Source of the DNA: Cyclobacteriaceae bacterium
GTDB taxonomy: Bacteria > Bacteroidota > Bacteroidia > Cytophagales > Cyclobacteriaceae
DNA length: 64,000 nucleotides
NCBI GenBank assembly: GCA_022841475.1
Contig: JALHRJ010000004.1
Location: 68,673-132,672, forward strand
Direction of reading: 5' to 3'
The notes beneath the pieces were generated by a model. It saw nothing but the letters and a program-made list of their open reading frames with translations, did not search any database and was not told the origin of the DNA. Positions within the stretch are counted from its first letter, which is position 1; each line of letters begins with the position of its first letter. Below are positions 8,131 to 15,430 of the stretch, one piece after another. The translations under genes and the position numbers were made by a program.

Positions 8131-8679
8131 TTACTTTTTCTTTATTGCAGCCTTCACAACTTTCTTCACAGCCTTCTTAACCGGCTTAGTTAACTTTTTG
8201 GTCTTAACAGGTGGTGGTGCGGGTTGAGAGCCCCCTAAAATCTGACTTGCATGATTTTTAGTATCTACCTTATCAATCACTTCGCTGATAATCCCCTTTT
8301 CATCAATAATATAGGTAACCCGGGCCGTACCCATATACTTTCTTCCATACATCGATTTCTCTACCCACGTGCCAAACTTTGCATGAACAGATTTGTCCTC
8401 ATCTGCCAGCAGGCTGAAGGGAAGTTTCTCCTTTTCAATAAATTTCTTGTGCGATTTTTCATTGTCCGAGCTAATACCAAAAACTTCGTAGCCGGCTTTT
8501 TGTAACGCTTTGTAATTATCACGCAGGTTACACGATTCGGCTGTGCAGCCCGGTGTCATATCTTTGGGATAGAAGTACAACACAACTTTTTTTCCTTTAA
8601 AGGAAGATAGACTTACTTCGTTCCCATCCTGATCTTTGGTTTTAAAGTCAGGTGCTTTGGAGCCAACCGTGAGAGCCAT
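8131..8679 (-). CDS. bcp: Thioredoxin-dependent peroxiredoxin of the Bcp/PrxQ type
   Basis: A 182-residue protein. Residues 1-150 form a thioredoxin-fold peroxiredoxin with LYFYPKDMTPGCTAESCNLR, in which the first Cys is the peroxidatic residue and the second, five residues on, is the PrxQ-type resolving Cys. It reduces hydroperoxides in the cytoplasm using thioredoxin. The C-terminus is odd: about 30 residues of Pro, Lys and Val (PAPPPVKTKKLTKPVKKAVKK) are added to the usual ~150-residue length, perhaps a basic nucleic-acid- or membrane-contacting tail (inference). The gene starts 5 nt after the upstream peptidase gene ends. Confidence 0.92.
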   Translation of the reverse strand: MALTVGSKAPDFKTKDQDGNEVSLSSFKGKKVVLYFYPKDMTPGCTAESCNLRDNYKALQKAGYEVFGISSDNEKSHKKFIEKEKLPFSLLADEDKSVHAKFGTWVEKSMYGRKYMGTARVTYIIDEKGIISEVIDKVDTKNHASQILGGSQPAPPPVKTKKLTKPVKKAVKKVVKAAIKKK

Positions 8680-8684
8680 AGATG

Positions 8685-10613
8685 CTAAATTTTTTGTTTG
8701 AAAATATTTTCGTTGCCGGCCTGGTCTACCACTTTCAGTTCAAAGTCTCCTTTAAGAAGTTTTGAATTGTCCAGTTTTTCAGATTTTAAAATACCGGTTT
8801 TATAATCATATACCATTAACAACCACTCGCCATTAATGTTGGCTTCAAAGTAGGAGATTCCAGACAGGTTGTCTCTAATCTTAAATCTTGCGGCCGCTGT
8901 CGATAATCCGATTTTAGTAATCGTAGGCGGGATGGTGTCGCGCATAAGCGTGAAGTCTCCAAAATCACGGGTACTAAACTTTACACGATTATTATTCCAT
9001 TCGCTGGGTACATAAATAAATCCACGGCCTTCCTTTCGGTATAGGCCCAGGTCGTGCGATTGAAAGTAGTTTAACCGTGGTTTCAACGTGATCAAAATGC
9101 TTTTGTGTAAGGGAACGGTTCGGCTGCCGATCGAGAAAACTTCCTGATTGTTCAGCGTATCATAATTCATTATCAGATAGGCCGTATCATATAAGGACTG
9201 GTTTGAAAATTCTATATCGACCAGATCGCTGTAATATTTGTAATCGGTTTCAGAAGGAATTCTGTCTTTGAAATTATATCGGATGGACCCCTGGCAAGTT
9301 TGGATAGAGTCGGGTAAAGTCTTAGACAGATCAATCAAATACACGCGTTGATGCTCACCCTGATAGGTGCTGGAAACTGTGGTTGATTTCCTTTGTTGCC
9401 AAATAGTTATCGTGGAATCTGCACTACATTTTTTAACGGATACCTTAAGCGTATTTTCCTGAATCTCGGTATCATAAGGTTTGTTCTGAGAGGTCAGGAT
9501 AGGGCTGGTTTTAACCACCGGATTGGGCATGAGCATAAAGTGAACTTTAGCTTCGTTGCCATTGTAGTCCTTTAGCCGGATGTCGATTGATGTTTCTTTG
9601 TTGTTGATAACAATACCGGTTTTTGTTAACACGTGCGGGTAATAATCCAGCCGGTTGCCATCATCAATATAAAGTTTGTTGTATCGTGCACCCGTTAACT
9701 CCAGCGTTCTGAAATCCATCAACGTAAGTATTCTTCGCGACTCACTGAAATTAACTTTATCAATAGTTTGTGTAAACACCACCTGACTATCCACCTGCAT
9801 GTCGATATAATTAATACCATAGCGGAACCGGGAGTTTTCCATTTTATCATGGGCCAAAACTTCAATACCGATTTGGCCATGCGCAAGAATAGGATAGGGC
9901 AATGAGTACCGATTTCCATTCTTTACTACTGAGAATTCGAAGCGACCAAACTGATCATTAATCCGGGATTGATTGTTCATCGTTTTCAACGCTACCTTAA
10001 AAACGACTGGCGCCATGTTGTCTTTCACTTCCGTAAACTCATAGGTCAGCGGATTGATGGCCTCATTATTTTCATTGCGAACTTCGAAGTGAAGATGGGG
10101 TCCGCCCGAACCGCCCGTGTTACCGGATAAACCAATCAGTTCACCTTTACTTACCGGGAATTGATTGGGTGCAAAAGTCAGATCGATCTCGGAAACCTTG
10201 CGCGCATAACGTTCCTTCCGGATAAAATCACCAACGGCTCCTTTAAACTGATCAAGGTGTGCATACACGGTGGTGTTGCCATCCGGATGCGTAACGTGCA
10301 ACACATTGCCATAACCGCCCGTGGTGGCTGTTGCCCTTGCAATATACCCCTCGTCAGCGCACAATACCGGCACACCAATGCCGGGTGTATCAATATCAAG
10401 ACCGGCATGAAAATGCGTATTACGCAATTCACCCATGGTGCCCGTGAGTATGGTCGTGTTTCCGGGTTTTATCGGAAACAGGTAATTGCTTCTTTCTGCC
10501 TTGCGGGGTAAAATGGCTTTATCAGGACTGAACTGTGCCAGTGCATTGCCGCAAAAAAGAAATAGACTAAAAAATACTAACTCACTTAACTTCAAATTCC
10601 AACAGCTTCTCAT
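8685..10613 (-). CDS. Exported M23-family metallopeptidase
   Basis: A 642-residue protein from the ATG at 10613, chosen because MRSCWNLKLSELVFFSLFLF then reads as a signal peptide with cleavage after NALAQ. The M23 (LytM/peptidoglycan endopeptidase) domain spans about 40-190. The zinc ligands are visible in HFHAGLDID and HLHFEVR, and HPDGNTTVYAHLDQF lies between. The ~450-residue C-terminal part is beta-rich with no recognised domain and probably sits in the periplasm. It likely acts in wall remodelling or as a divisome-linked hydrolase. It overlaps the end of the FAH gene by 32 nt and is followed closely by bcp, so the three may form one transcript. Confidence 0.87.
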   Translation of the reverse strand: MRSCWNLKLSELVFFSLFLFCGNALAQFSPDKAILPRKAERSNYLFPIKPGNTTILTGTMGELRNTHFHAGLDIDTPGIGVPVLCADEGYIARATATTGGYGNVLHVTHPDGNTTVYAHLDQFKGAVGDFIRKERYARKVSEIDLTFAPNQFPVSKGELIGLSGNTGGSGGPHLHFEVRNENNEAINPLTYEFTEVKDNMAPVVFKVALKTMNNQSRINDQFGRFEFSVVKNGNRYSLPYPILAHGQIGIEVLAHDKMENSRFRYGINYIDMQVDSQVVFTQTIDKVNFSESRRILTLMDFRTLELTGARYNKLYIDDGNRLDYYPHVLTKTGIVINNKETSIDIRLKDYNGNEAKVHFMLMPNPVVKTSPILTSQNKPYDTEIQENTLKVSVKKCSADSTITIWQQRKSTTVSSTYQGEHQRVYLIDLSKTLPDSIQTCQGSIRYNFKDRIPSETDYKYYSDLVDIEFSNQSLYDTAYLIMNYDTLNNQEVFSIGSRTVPLHKSILITLKPRLNYFQSHDLGLYRKEGRGFIYVPSEWNNNRVKFSTRDFGDFTLMRDTIPPTITKIGLSTAAARFKIRDNLSGISYFEANINGEWLLMVYDYKTGILKSEKLDNSKLLKGDFELKVVDQAGNENIFKQKI

Positions 10614-11196
10614 CTTCAATGTAGGCGGATAGTTTATTTCCAATCGCCACAGGCCCGACTCCCTTCGGAGTTCCGGTAAAAATTAAATCACCTGTGCGTA
10701 ACGTAAAAAATTTTGACAAATAGGATATGATATAATCAAACGGAAAAAGTAACAGACTGGTATTTCCTTGTTGCTTTAATTGTCCGTTCACTTCCAGTTT
10801 AAAATTGATGTTTTTAAGGTCTTTAAACTCGTTAACCGGAATGAATTTATCTGAGATAGGAGCAGACCCATTGAATCCCTTGGCAATGTCCCACGGTAAT
10901 CCCTTCTCTTTTAGTTTTTGCTGAATATCCCGAGCCGTAAAATCAATACCTACGCCAATGGCATCGTAATATTTGCTGGCAAATTTCTCTTCAATGTTTT
11001 TTCCTTCTTTACAAATTCTTAAAACAAGCTCCACTTCGTGATGGATATCTTTAGAAAAGTCTGGATAGTAGAACGGGACATTGTTTCTGATAATAGCAGT
11101 ATCTGGCTTTGTAAAAATTACAGGCTCATCCGGGCGCTCGTTGTTGAGTTCCTGGATATGTTCAGCATAGTTTCTGCCAATGGCAAAGATTCGCAT
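10582..11196 (-). CDS. Fumarylacetoacetate hydrolase (FAH) family protein
   Basis: A 204-residue protein starting at MRIFAIGRNYAEHIQEL; the upstream extension overlaps the divergent promoter region. It is a single FAH domain of YcgM/FAHD1 size. Metal-binding acidic residues appear in HHEVELVLRI, and typical blocks GIDFTARDIQ and GDLIFTGTPKGVGP follow. Family members hydrolyse or decarboxylate acylpyruvates or oxaloacetate; the substrate here cannot be told. It is first in the leftward cluster with the M23 peptidase and bcp, and has a promoter at 11221-11253. Confidence 0.88.
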   Translation of the reverse strand: MRIFAIGRNYAEHIQELNNERPDEPVIFTKPDTAIIRNNVPFYYPDFSKDIHHEVELVLRICKEGKNIEEKFASKYYDAIGVGIDFTARDIQQKLKEKGLPWDIAKGFNGSAPISDKFIPVNEFKDLKNINFKLEVNGQLKQQGNTSLLLFPFDYIISYLSKFFTLRTGDLIFTGTPKGVGPVAIGNKLSAYIEDEKLLEFEVK

Positions 11197-11220
11197 GGGG
11201 TTATTTATTCTTTGATTGTG

Positions 11221-11253
11221 CAAATTTAGAAACAATCTCAGCCAATCCGGCAA
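11221..11253 (-). promoter_or_regulatory. Bacteroidota-type promoter for the FAH gene
   Basis: On the minus strand the -7 box TAAATTTG lies at 11228-11221. A TTTG-containing -33 element lies about 22 bp upstream. The start codon follows 24 nt downstream. Confidence 0.5.
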
Positions 11254-11265
11254 ATTCACCGTCAA

Positions 11266-11299
11266 TTTTGATTCCATATCGATAATGGCTTTATCTTTG
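11266..11299 (+). promoter_or_regulatory. Bacteroidota-type promoter for the M48 gene
   Basis: A TTTTG element at 11266-11270 is followed after 21 bp by the -7 box TATCTTTG (11292-11299), 21 nt before the ATG at 11321. Its location supports that start over the upstream in-frame one. Confidence 0.6.
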
Positions 11300-11320
11300 C
11301 CTGTCAAAATAAAAAACCAA

Positions 11321-12118
11321 ATGTTTACCAGGATTCTTACATCGACACTTATTCTCACCTTCCTCTATGCATGCGCCACAGTACCCGTTACTGGCCGTAA
11401 ACAATTAAGCCTTGTCTCAGCGCCTGAAATTAATCAGATGGCTGCCCAGCAATATCGGGAAGTGATTGCCAAAGGACCTCTGTCTACCAATCAGGAACAA
11501 ACTCAATTGGTTAGAAAAGTGGGGGTGCGAATTCAGAAGGCAGTAGAACAATACATGCAACAGAAGGGCGCCAGCAACCAACTTCAGGGTTTTGCGTGGG
11601 AATTTAACCTCATTCAAGATGATAAGACAGTTAATGCATGGTGTATGCCCGGTGGTAAAGTGGCCTTCTATACGGCCATACTACCCATCTGCAAGGATGA
11701 GGCAGGTATTGCAGTAGTGATGGGGCATGAAGTAGCGCACGCGATTGCCAATCATGGTGCAGAGCGTATGAGTCAGGGAATGTTGGCTGAATTTGGGATG
11801 AGCACCGTGGGTGCAGCGATGGGGCAGAACCCGTCCGCCACGCAACAGATTTTTATGCAAGCCGTGGGTATGGGCACCAACGTGGGTATGTTGAAGTTTT
11901 CGAGAAGTCACGAATCGGAAGCCGATCATATGGGTTTGATCTTCATGGCAATGGCTGGTTATGACCCGGCCACGGCACCAAAGTTTTGGGAACGGATGGC
12001 AACATTAAGCGGTGGGCAACAACCTCCTGAATTCCTTTCCACGCACCCTTCGCATGATACCCGAATCAAAGACCTTGAAGGCTGGATTCCGGAAGCGATG
12101 ACGTATTACAAAAAGTAA
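11321..12118 (+). CDS. M48-family metalloprotease lipoprotein (BepA/LoiP-like)
   Basis: A 265-residue protein starting MFTRILTSTLILTFLYAC, a lipoprotein signal in which the Cys of LYAC would be lipidated. GRKQLSLVS follows, typical of this family. The zinc site HEVAH lies near residue 140 and the third ligand is in SRSHESEADHMGL near 200. C-terminal FLSTHPSHDTRI is also characteristic. Such proteins act in the periplasm in outer-membrane protein quality control. The promoter at 11292 supports the start. Confidence 0.9.
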   Translation: MFTRILTSTLILTFLYACATVPVTGRKQLSLVSAPEINQMAAQQYREVIAKGPLSTNQEQTQLVRKVGVRIQKAVEQYMQQKGASNQLQGFAWEFNLIQDDKTVNAWCMPGGKVAFYTAILPICKDEAGIAVVMGHEVAHAIANHGAERMSQGMLAEFGMSTVGAAMGQNPSATQQIFMQAVGMGTNVGMLKFSRSHESEADHMGLIFMAMAGYDPATAPKFWERMATLSGGQQPPEFLSTHPSHDTRIKDLEGWIPEAMTYYKK

Positions 12119-12183
12119 TCAGGTAGAAATCGGTAGGCATAACCATTCCTGGTTATCTGCGTTATTGAGTTTTGTTTCTTACT

Positions 12184-12972
12184 ATGGTTGATGCGTATAA
12201 CTTTTTAGCCTCGTGGCAACTCTTTCCTGAAAAGGGAACCTATGAATTTGGTAACCGACCAAAATCAGGAATTTTTAGAATAGAATTGGCGGGCACCGGC
12301 AAACAGTTGTCCATCAGCATGAACTGGGTCTCGCTGGAAGATCAGGCATTTTCATCGCAATATTCAATAACGCCTGATGGCGAGGAGTATACTTTTGAGA
12401 ATCACGAAGTGGGGGATACCGTGCGAAGTGAGTTTACCTCTTCACTTATCTTTCAAACTCATTTCAGCAAAAATAAAAAGCCTTCGCTGGAAGTAACGCA
12501 CGAGATTACGCCTAAGGGATATTTGAAAGTAACACATCATCATTACAACGAGGCGGGTGAGAAATTCACCAACGAAGAAATTTATCACAAGCAGCTAAGT
12601 GTACTTCCGTACGCAGCCTCGGTTTCAGGGGCGGTAATTAAACCCAATGAAGCCGGAGTAATCCGACATCATGCATTGTCGGCTATGGAAGAGCAAACCA
12701 ACATGCAGCTTACGCAGATCCGGCAGCAGATTGAGTTGCTCGCAATACAGGCGAAAGAGATTCAGAAGCGAAAAGAACTTTCGATGATAATTTATGATGC
12801 ACAAATAAGTTTTGCGCCTGTGATTGGTCAAACGTATTACCTCTACGAAAAAGAGGATGCATCCTATCTGGTTTCTATGATCGCTCCGAAAGAGTGGGGC
12901 AGAAAAACTCCTTATAAAAACTTTGTGTCAGCTGTTAAGTTGCTGGCCGATCATACGTGGAAGGACATTTGA
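12184..12972 (+). CDS. DUF2452-domain protein
   Basis: A 262-residue cytoplasmic protein; the ATG at 12184 (MVDAYNFL) is preferred over an upstream TTG. The N-terminal ~125 residues look like a small beta-barrel of unknown role. The C-terminal part (about 150-262) matches DUF2452: SGAVIKPNEAG, a long helix with LLAIQAKEIQKRKEL, then FAPVIGQTYYLYEKED and APKEWG. This order is typical of the family in animals and bacteria, but the function is unknown. It stands alone between the M48 gene and a leftward lipoprotein. Confidence 0.75.
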   Translation: MVDAYNFLASWQLFPEKGTYEFGNRPKSGIFRIELAGTGKQLSISMNWVSLEDQAFSSQYSITPDGEEYTFENHEVGDTVRSEFTSSLIFQTHFSKNKKPSLEVTHEITPKGYLKVTHHHYNEAGEKFTNEEIYHKQLSVLPYAASVSGAVIKPNEAGVIRHHALSAMEEQTNMQLTQIRQQIELLAIQAKEIQKRKELSMIIYDAQISFAPVIGQTYYLYEKEDASYLVSMIAPKEWGRKTPYKNFVSAVKLLADHTWKDI

Positions 12973-13069
12973 GTTTAATCGGCAAAAATTACTTTATCTT
13001 TATTTAACACTGGCATGGGTTATAGTTGTTGTTGGAGGCTGCAAGAAATGCTATAAGTTATTCGTCCAC

Positions 13070-13510
13070 CTATTTAGTTCGCTTCATGACCAAGGGAGGT
13101 GACAACGGTATAATTTGATAGCTGCTTGTCCCCACTTTGATTCGATATTCATCAAACGTCATTGTCTTGTAGTCTGAACTCAGGTCGCCACTCTCATAAA
13201 ATTCTATAAAATCTCCACCATTTTCTTGTTCACGAAGGATTAATTGCTTTACTGAAAAACCAACTATATAGATCTGAGATTTAAATCCGATTGCTTTGGT
13301 GATGCCGTTAATTGTAAATGTCCCATTTACATTATCCATGTATAGATTTCCATAGATATTGCTTGTCTCAGACTTTACGATTGAAAATTTGCCGGCAATA
13401 TCGGCTGTCTCAAAACTCCATGAACCGATAACGTCAGTGTAAACTGGTTCAGGGTCATCTTTTGAACAAGCAGTAAGGGCGATTAAAATAAATATGTAAT
13501 ATTTTTTCAT
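13070..13510 (-). CDS. Small lipoprotein with a lipocalin-like beta fold, function unknown
   Basis: A 146-residue protein starting MKKYYIFILIALTACSKDDP. The lipobox LTAC is followed by Ser-Lys-Asp-Asp, a common sequence in Bacteroidota surface lipoproteins. The rest is beta-rich with IGSWSFE near residue 28, as in lipocalin-like lipoproteins of this phylum. No binding partner can be inferred. It sits at the edge of the decayed island next to a second unknown leftward gene. Confidence 0.65.
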   Translation of the reverse strand: MKKYYIFILIALTACSKDDPEPVYTDVIGSWSFETADIAGKFSIVKSETSNIYGNLYMDNVNGTFTINGITKAIGFKSQIYIVGFSVKQLILREQENGGDFIEFYESGDLSSDYKTMTFDEYRIKVGTSSYQIIPLSPPLVMKRTK

Positions 13511-13545
13511 TGATTTAAAATTTAGTACATGTTATTTTTTCTACA

Positions 13546-14046
13546 TCAGTGTCGGTTACATGATATTCCTTCTACGGTCGGCTTATTTGGGCTGTATTCT
13601 GGCCATAATTTTTGTTTTGCAAATTCTACAGAAATTGGTGCTAGAATTGAGCCAACCAAAAATGAGAAAAGTGTTATCGGAATCCAGTAACGTTTTGCCC
13701 AGTTTTCATAATAAGAAACCTTATGGTCATTATGTTCTTTGTGATAAGTCTTTCTCCGATATGATTCTTCTCCCTTGTTGGTACATTTTATTTCTATTTT
13801 ATACCAGTCTAAATTATCTATTTTGTCGATTTCTTTTCTTTCATATAACAATTCAACCGCGTACTTTATTGTATAGATGTCCTTCTGTTTTAATTTCTCA
13901 TTTATTTCTCGTAGGCTGGTACTTTGGTAAGCGTATGGTTTGTGAATCTCGGTACCGTCTATCAGGCTTGTCGCTTTGTATGACTTTTTGCTTAGCATTT
14001 CCAAAATTCCATGTGCTGCCAAGTATATATCCTTATTAATATTCAT
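13546..14046 (-). CDS. Unknown protein with one C-terminal membrane helix
   Basis: A 166-residue protein that I do not recognise. The N-terminal ~100 residues are charged and probably helical, with a possible winged-helix-like part (INEKLKQKDIYTIKYAVELLYERKEI). The predicted membrane helix is about 119-140 (WIPITLFSFLVGSILAPISV), so it is probably anchored with its N-domain in the cytoplasm. It precedes the lipoprotein gene by 35 nt on the same strand. Both are probably accessory genes of the 13-15.4 kb island. Confidence 0.55.
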   Translation of the reverse strand: MNINKDIYLAAHGILEMLSKKSYKATSLIDGTEIHKPYAYQSTSLREINEKLKQKDIYTIKYAVELLYERKEIDKIDNLDWYKIEIKCTNKGEESYRRKTYHKEHNDHKVSYYENWAKRYWIPITLFSFLVGSILAPISVEFAKQKLWPEYSPNKPTVEGISCNRH

Positions 14047-14136
14047 TGTTATCGTGTCAAATCTTTAATGTCGATATGTAGAATTATGAAAATTTCATGC
14101 GCAACTCCCGGATCGGATCTTTTTAACAACTGGGAT

Positions 14137-14177
14137 TAATTCAAAATACCCAATCGCTATAGTATTATTGGAATATT
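14137..14177. repeat. Imperfect copy of the cysN 3' end
   Basis: Aligning by eye with 15430-15469 gives about 35 of 41 matching positions with one gap; both contain TAATTCAAAA, ACCCAA and AGTATTATT. The copy is in the same orientation as cysN, about 1.3 kb downstream of it, and it supplies the last codons of the truncated toxin gene. Confidence 0.7.
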
Positions 14178-14330
14178 AATTTCTGATTTTGGATGTATCT
14201 CAAGTTGACCAACTCTTGTTATTATTTTCTCAATAAATCTGTCTGCATAAACTTTCGAGTCTTGTGAAATGTATGAATGAATTGATCTTAAATCCTCGAT
14301 TGCAATTTCGGTCCAAATTACTTTCACCAT
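14157..14330 (-). pseudogene. Truncated ParE/RelE-type toxin
   Basis: The frame starts MVKVIWTEIAIEDLRSIHSYI, the normal start of a ParE/RelE toxin, and stays recognisable to VGQLEIHPKSE. It then ends at residue 57, whereas the family needs about 95-100 residues and the C-terminal strands with the conserved GNYRIIY-like block. The sequence after the break resembles the cysN 3' end. The toxin is therefore almost certainly inactive. The start overlaps the antitoxin stop (ATGGTGA), the usual arrangement. Confidence 0.8.
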
Positions 14331-14497
14331 TTTTTAACCATCTCCTTGACCTGCTCATGCGGTAATGTTTTTCCTTCGTTTATTTGCTCTAGTCCTTTTT
14401 CAACTTTTTCCACAAAAACAAGTCTTTCAATAAGTTCCTCTAAATCAAATTCCTGAGGAAATTCCCTTACCGTCTCTATTACCTTGTCCCTTTTCAT
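14324..14497 (-). CDS. Antitoxin of a ParDE/RelBE-type pair
   Basis: A 57-residue protein starting MKRDKVIETVREFPQEFDLEE, with a helix LIERLVFVEKVEKGLEQI and a C-terminal segment LPHEQVKEMVKKW. The GL-x-Q-x-x-EGK-x-LPHEQV pattern is typical of small antitoxins that precede ParE-type toxins in Bacteroidota. It overlaps the truncated toxin by 7 nt. With the toxin dead it no longer neutralises its own partner, though it could still act against a toxin elsewhere (speculative). Confidence 0.75.
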   Translation of the reverse strand: MKRDKVIETVREFPQEFDLEELIERLVFVEKVEKGLEQINEGKTLPHEQVKEMVKKW

Positions 14498-14599
14498 ATT
14501 CTTAAATTTAACTCAATTTAACCCTTTTATGAATGGCCCCTCAACAAAACCATTATAATAGGCACAGTGGTTAATACACAATTTACAAGATAAATCTAT

Positions 14600-14648
14600 A
14601 AAGATGATTCCGCAACAGCGCCAAGAGCGGGAGTTTATATAGCAGCCT
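14600..14648. repeat. Copy of the cysN downstream sequence (49 bp)
   Basis: The stretch matches 15382-15430 at 44 of 49 positions without gaps, in the same orientation; both begin AAAGATGATTCCGCAAC and contain GCGGGAGTTTATATAGCA. The pair brackets the broken PIN toxin-antitoxin unit. Confidence 0.85.
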
Positions 14649-14682
14649 ATCTCTTCACCCGCAATTGGTCACATGCAAAATG

Positions 14683-14835
14683 TTATGCACTGGGCTTGAT
14701 TGTCGTCTCTCTTTCACGTCTCTTAAAATACTCAATGATTTCAGTCTTAGTCATCTTTGATAACTTCTCGCTGATTTTGTCGCGTTGCTGTCTCATGTAT
14801 TTTACAGCATCAAATGTTTTTTCAATCGTCTTCAT
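14683..14835 (-). CDS. Small antitoxin-like protein paired with a PIN toxin
   Basis: A 50-residue protein starting MKTIEKTFDAVKYMRQQRDK and continuing ISEKLSKMTKTEIIEYFKRR. The TFDAVKYMR-x-x-RD-x-IS pattern is what I know from small antitoxin-like partners of PIN toxins in Bacteroidota and Cyanobacteria. On the minus strand it comes after the PIN frame and overlaps its end by 14 nt. The frame is intact although the toxin is not. Alternatively it is a leftover with no function. Confidence 0.65.
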   Translation of the reverse strand: MKTIEKTFDAVKYMRQQRDKISEKLSKMTKTEIIEYFKRRERETTIKPSA

Positions 14836-15286
14836 ATTTTTCAAATTCTCTTGGTGAACGTATTTCTATTAGCCTATACCCATTCTTTAAATTGATTGAG
14901 TTATACCCTCGTATTCTTTGCACATTGACAATATGCTTGAAATTCCAACTTATTAGAAAGTCAGCGCGATTTATGGTAGCTAAGGCAATATGCAAGCAGT
15001 CAGTATAACTGGTCTGTCCAACCACTTTTTCTGATATGTATTCTGTTGCCAAATCAACAGCTTCGTGTGTAATGTCAAGAAACTCAGTCGACTCGATTTT
15101 AAGACTTTTTACTAATTCTTTAACTTTTTCTGGAGCATTTTCAAGCTCGTCTTGAGTTACTGTTGAAAATAGCAATGTGAACTCATTGCCTTTAAGGCGG
15201 TTAAATAAAGGAATTGTATGCTCCGCAAACTCTTCATCAAAGTAACCTCAAAATACAGAGGTGTCGATATATATTCTTTGTTTCAC
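14822..15286 (-). pseudogene. PIN-domain toxin (VapC-like) with an in-frame TGA
   Basis: Read from the GTG at 15286, the frame gives KQRIYIDTSVF, then TGA at 15250-15248, then GYFDEEFAEHTIPLF and on to the normal end (SPREFEKYEDD), 155 codons in all. PIN proteins of this type usually read DTSVFGGY, so one G-to-T change (GGA to TGA) explains the stop. The acidic residue in YIDTS is part of the nuclease site and would be cut off from the rest. Later PIN landmarks (DCLHIALATINRADFLISWN) are intact. Re-start at an internal TTG (15175) would lack the first acidic residue. Confidence 0.85.
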
Positions 15287-15381
15287 AGTTCGAATTTACT
15301 AAAAAAAGTCTTAAGTCCCGTGAGGATAAACCTAGTTACTGTATAGCCTATACACGTTTAATATACTGCAAATAAATTTTT

Positions 15382-15430
15382 AAAGATGATTCCGCAACCG
15401 CCCAAAAAGCGGGAGTTTATATAGCAACCT
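15382..15430. repeat. cysN downstream sequence, duplicated at 14600-14648
   Basis: This 49-bp segment runs from just after the cysN stop into the intergenic region. Its copy lies 782 bp further on. The region 15287-15381 holds no gene. Confidence 0.85.
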
